A DNA stretch of 6,302 nucleotides, from positions 1-6,302 of the forward strand of contig JAQGII010000505.1 of the NCBI GenBank assembly GCA_028291305.1, in the 5' to 3' direction. This DNA comes from Caulobacteraceae bacterium (GTDB lineage Bacteria > Pseudomonadota > Alphaproteobacteria > Caulobacterales > Caulobacteraceae). Position numbers and translations under genes: made by a program. Shown piece by piece: positions 5,954-6,302 of the stretch. How positions within the stretch are numbered: position 1 is the stretch's first letter; each line of letters begins with the position of its first letter. Below the pieces are notes generated by a model. It searched no databases and had not been told where the DNA came from. It was given only the letters and a program-made list of their open reading frames with translations.

Positions 5954-6302
5954 CTAGGTGATCAGCCAGCCGCTGGCCCCTTGGGCAAGGTGGAGGCTGG
6001 ACGCGGCCACATGATCGAGGGTGGTGACCATCCACCAGCCCGCGCCCGGGCTGACGTGATCGAGGTCCGACCAGATCCGGGCGTTGCCGCTGGCGTCGGA
6101 GTCGATCTTGATGAAGCCGTCGCCGATCGGATTGGTCCCGGTGTAGCCGGAAGCCGCGAGCAGGCCGCTGAGGTCGATGACATCCGCCCCCGACGTGAAG
6201 TCGGTGATATGGCCGCCGTTCCAGGGCGTCTCCTTGAAGATGAAGCTGTCGGCTCCGGCTCCCCCCGTGACCACGTCGCCGCCCCGGCCGATCAGGAAGC
6301 TG
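5954..6302 (-). CDS. RTX-type calcium-binding protein, C-terminal type I secretion domain (partial)
   Basis: These are the last 115 codons of a protein whose start lies off the right edge; the frame is open to the window end and stops at the TAG at 5956-5954. It begins with RTX nonapeptide-like sequence (GRGGDVVTGGAGADSFIF), which binds Ca2+ in a parallel beta-roll outside the cell. Then comes the type I secretion C-terminal target domain: ITDFTSGADVIDLSGLL, a segment with IKIDSDASGNARIWSDLD, then GAGWWMVTTLDHV and the terminal SGWLIT. This order is typical of the type I secretion target class found in many proteobacterial surface proteins, adhesins and proteases, so export through an ABC exporter, membrane-fusion protein and outer-membrane channel is expected. 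None of those is in the window. An in-frame GTG at 6274 is internal, not the start. The catalytic or adhesive part of the protein cannot be known from here. Confidence 0.9.
   Translation of the reverse strand, partial: SFLIGRGGDVVTGGAGADSFIFKETPWNGGHITDFTSGADVIDLSGLLAASGYTGTNPIGDGFIKIDSDASGNARIWSDLDHVSPGAGWWMVTTLDHVAASSLHLAQGASGWLIT

Overview
The window is a GC-rich stretch, most likely chromosomal, from an alphaproteobacterium. The class is inferred from GC-rich codon use, Gram-negative secreted and periplasmic protein types, and the style of the RTX secretion domain. Caulobacteraceae is my best guess at family level, but there is no marker gene to prove it. Five protein genes are clear, and partial genes lie at both edges. 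I do not see a phage, CRISPR array, complete insertion sequence, tRNA or rRNA.

Layout: (1) 1-500, + strand, the C-terminal third or so of a multi-spanning MFS transporter whose start lies off the left edge. (2) 501-1014, no intact gene. This stretch holds an operator-like inverted repeat (626-644), a run of three hairpins ending in a textbook intrinsic terminator (681-766), and on the minus strand a decayed helix-turn-helix (XRE-type) regulator (687-980) broken by an in-frame stop. (3) 1015-1947, + strand, an intact LysR-type regulator. (4) 1955-2914, minus strand, a bicupin of the gentisate 1,2-dioxygenase type, convergent with the LysR gene across a 7-base gap. (5) 3087-3818, minus strand, a six-helix ion channel with a variant potassium filter. 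(6) 3923-5527, minus strand, an exported PQQ-dependent alcohol-dehydrogenase-type beta-propeller. (7) 5528-5953, intergenic, with a 13-bp perfect inverted repeat near its right end. (8) 5954-6302, minus strand, the C-terminus of an RTX-type calcium-binding protein exported by type I secretion.

How they fit together: the PQQ dehydrogenase, the channel and the bicupin lie in the same direction, but the gaps of 104 and 172 bases do not prove one operon. A periplasmic PQQ enzyme that oxidises an alcohol or aldehyde and a cytoplasmic ring-cleavage-type dioxygenase could belong to one catabolic theme, with the LysR protein as a candidate regulator. That link is inference only. No PQQ biosynthesis gene, cytochrome c partner or further catabolic gene is visible here.

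The observations most worth a second look are the decayed XRE gene under the LysR promoter, the bicupin with its metal site in the C-terminal rather than the N-terminal barrel, the Asp-Tyr-Asp signature in the PQQ enzyme that resembles lanthanide-using relatives, and the TAGFGD filter of the channel. I found no convincing undescribed multi-gene system.
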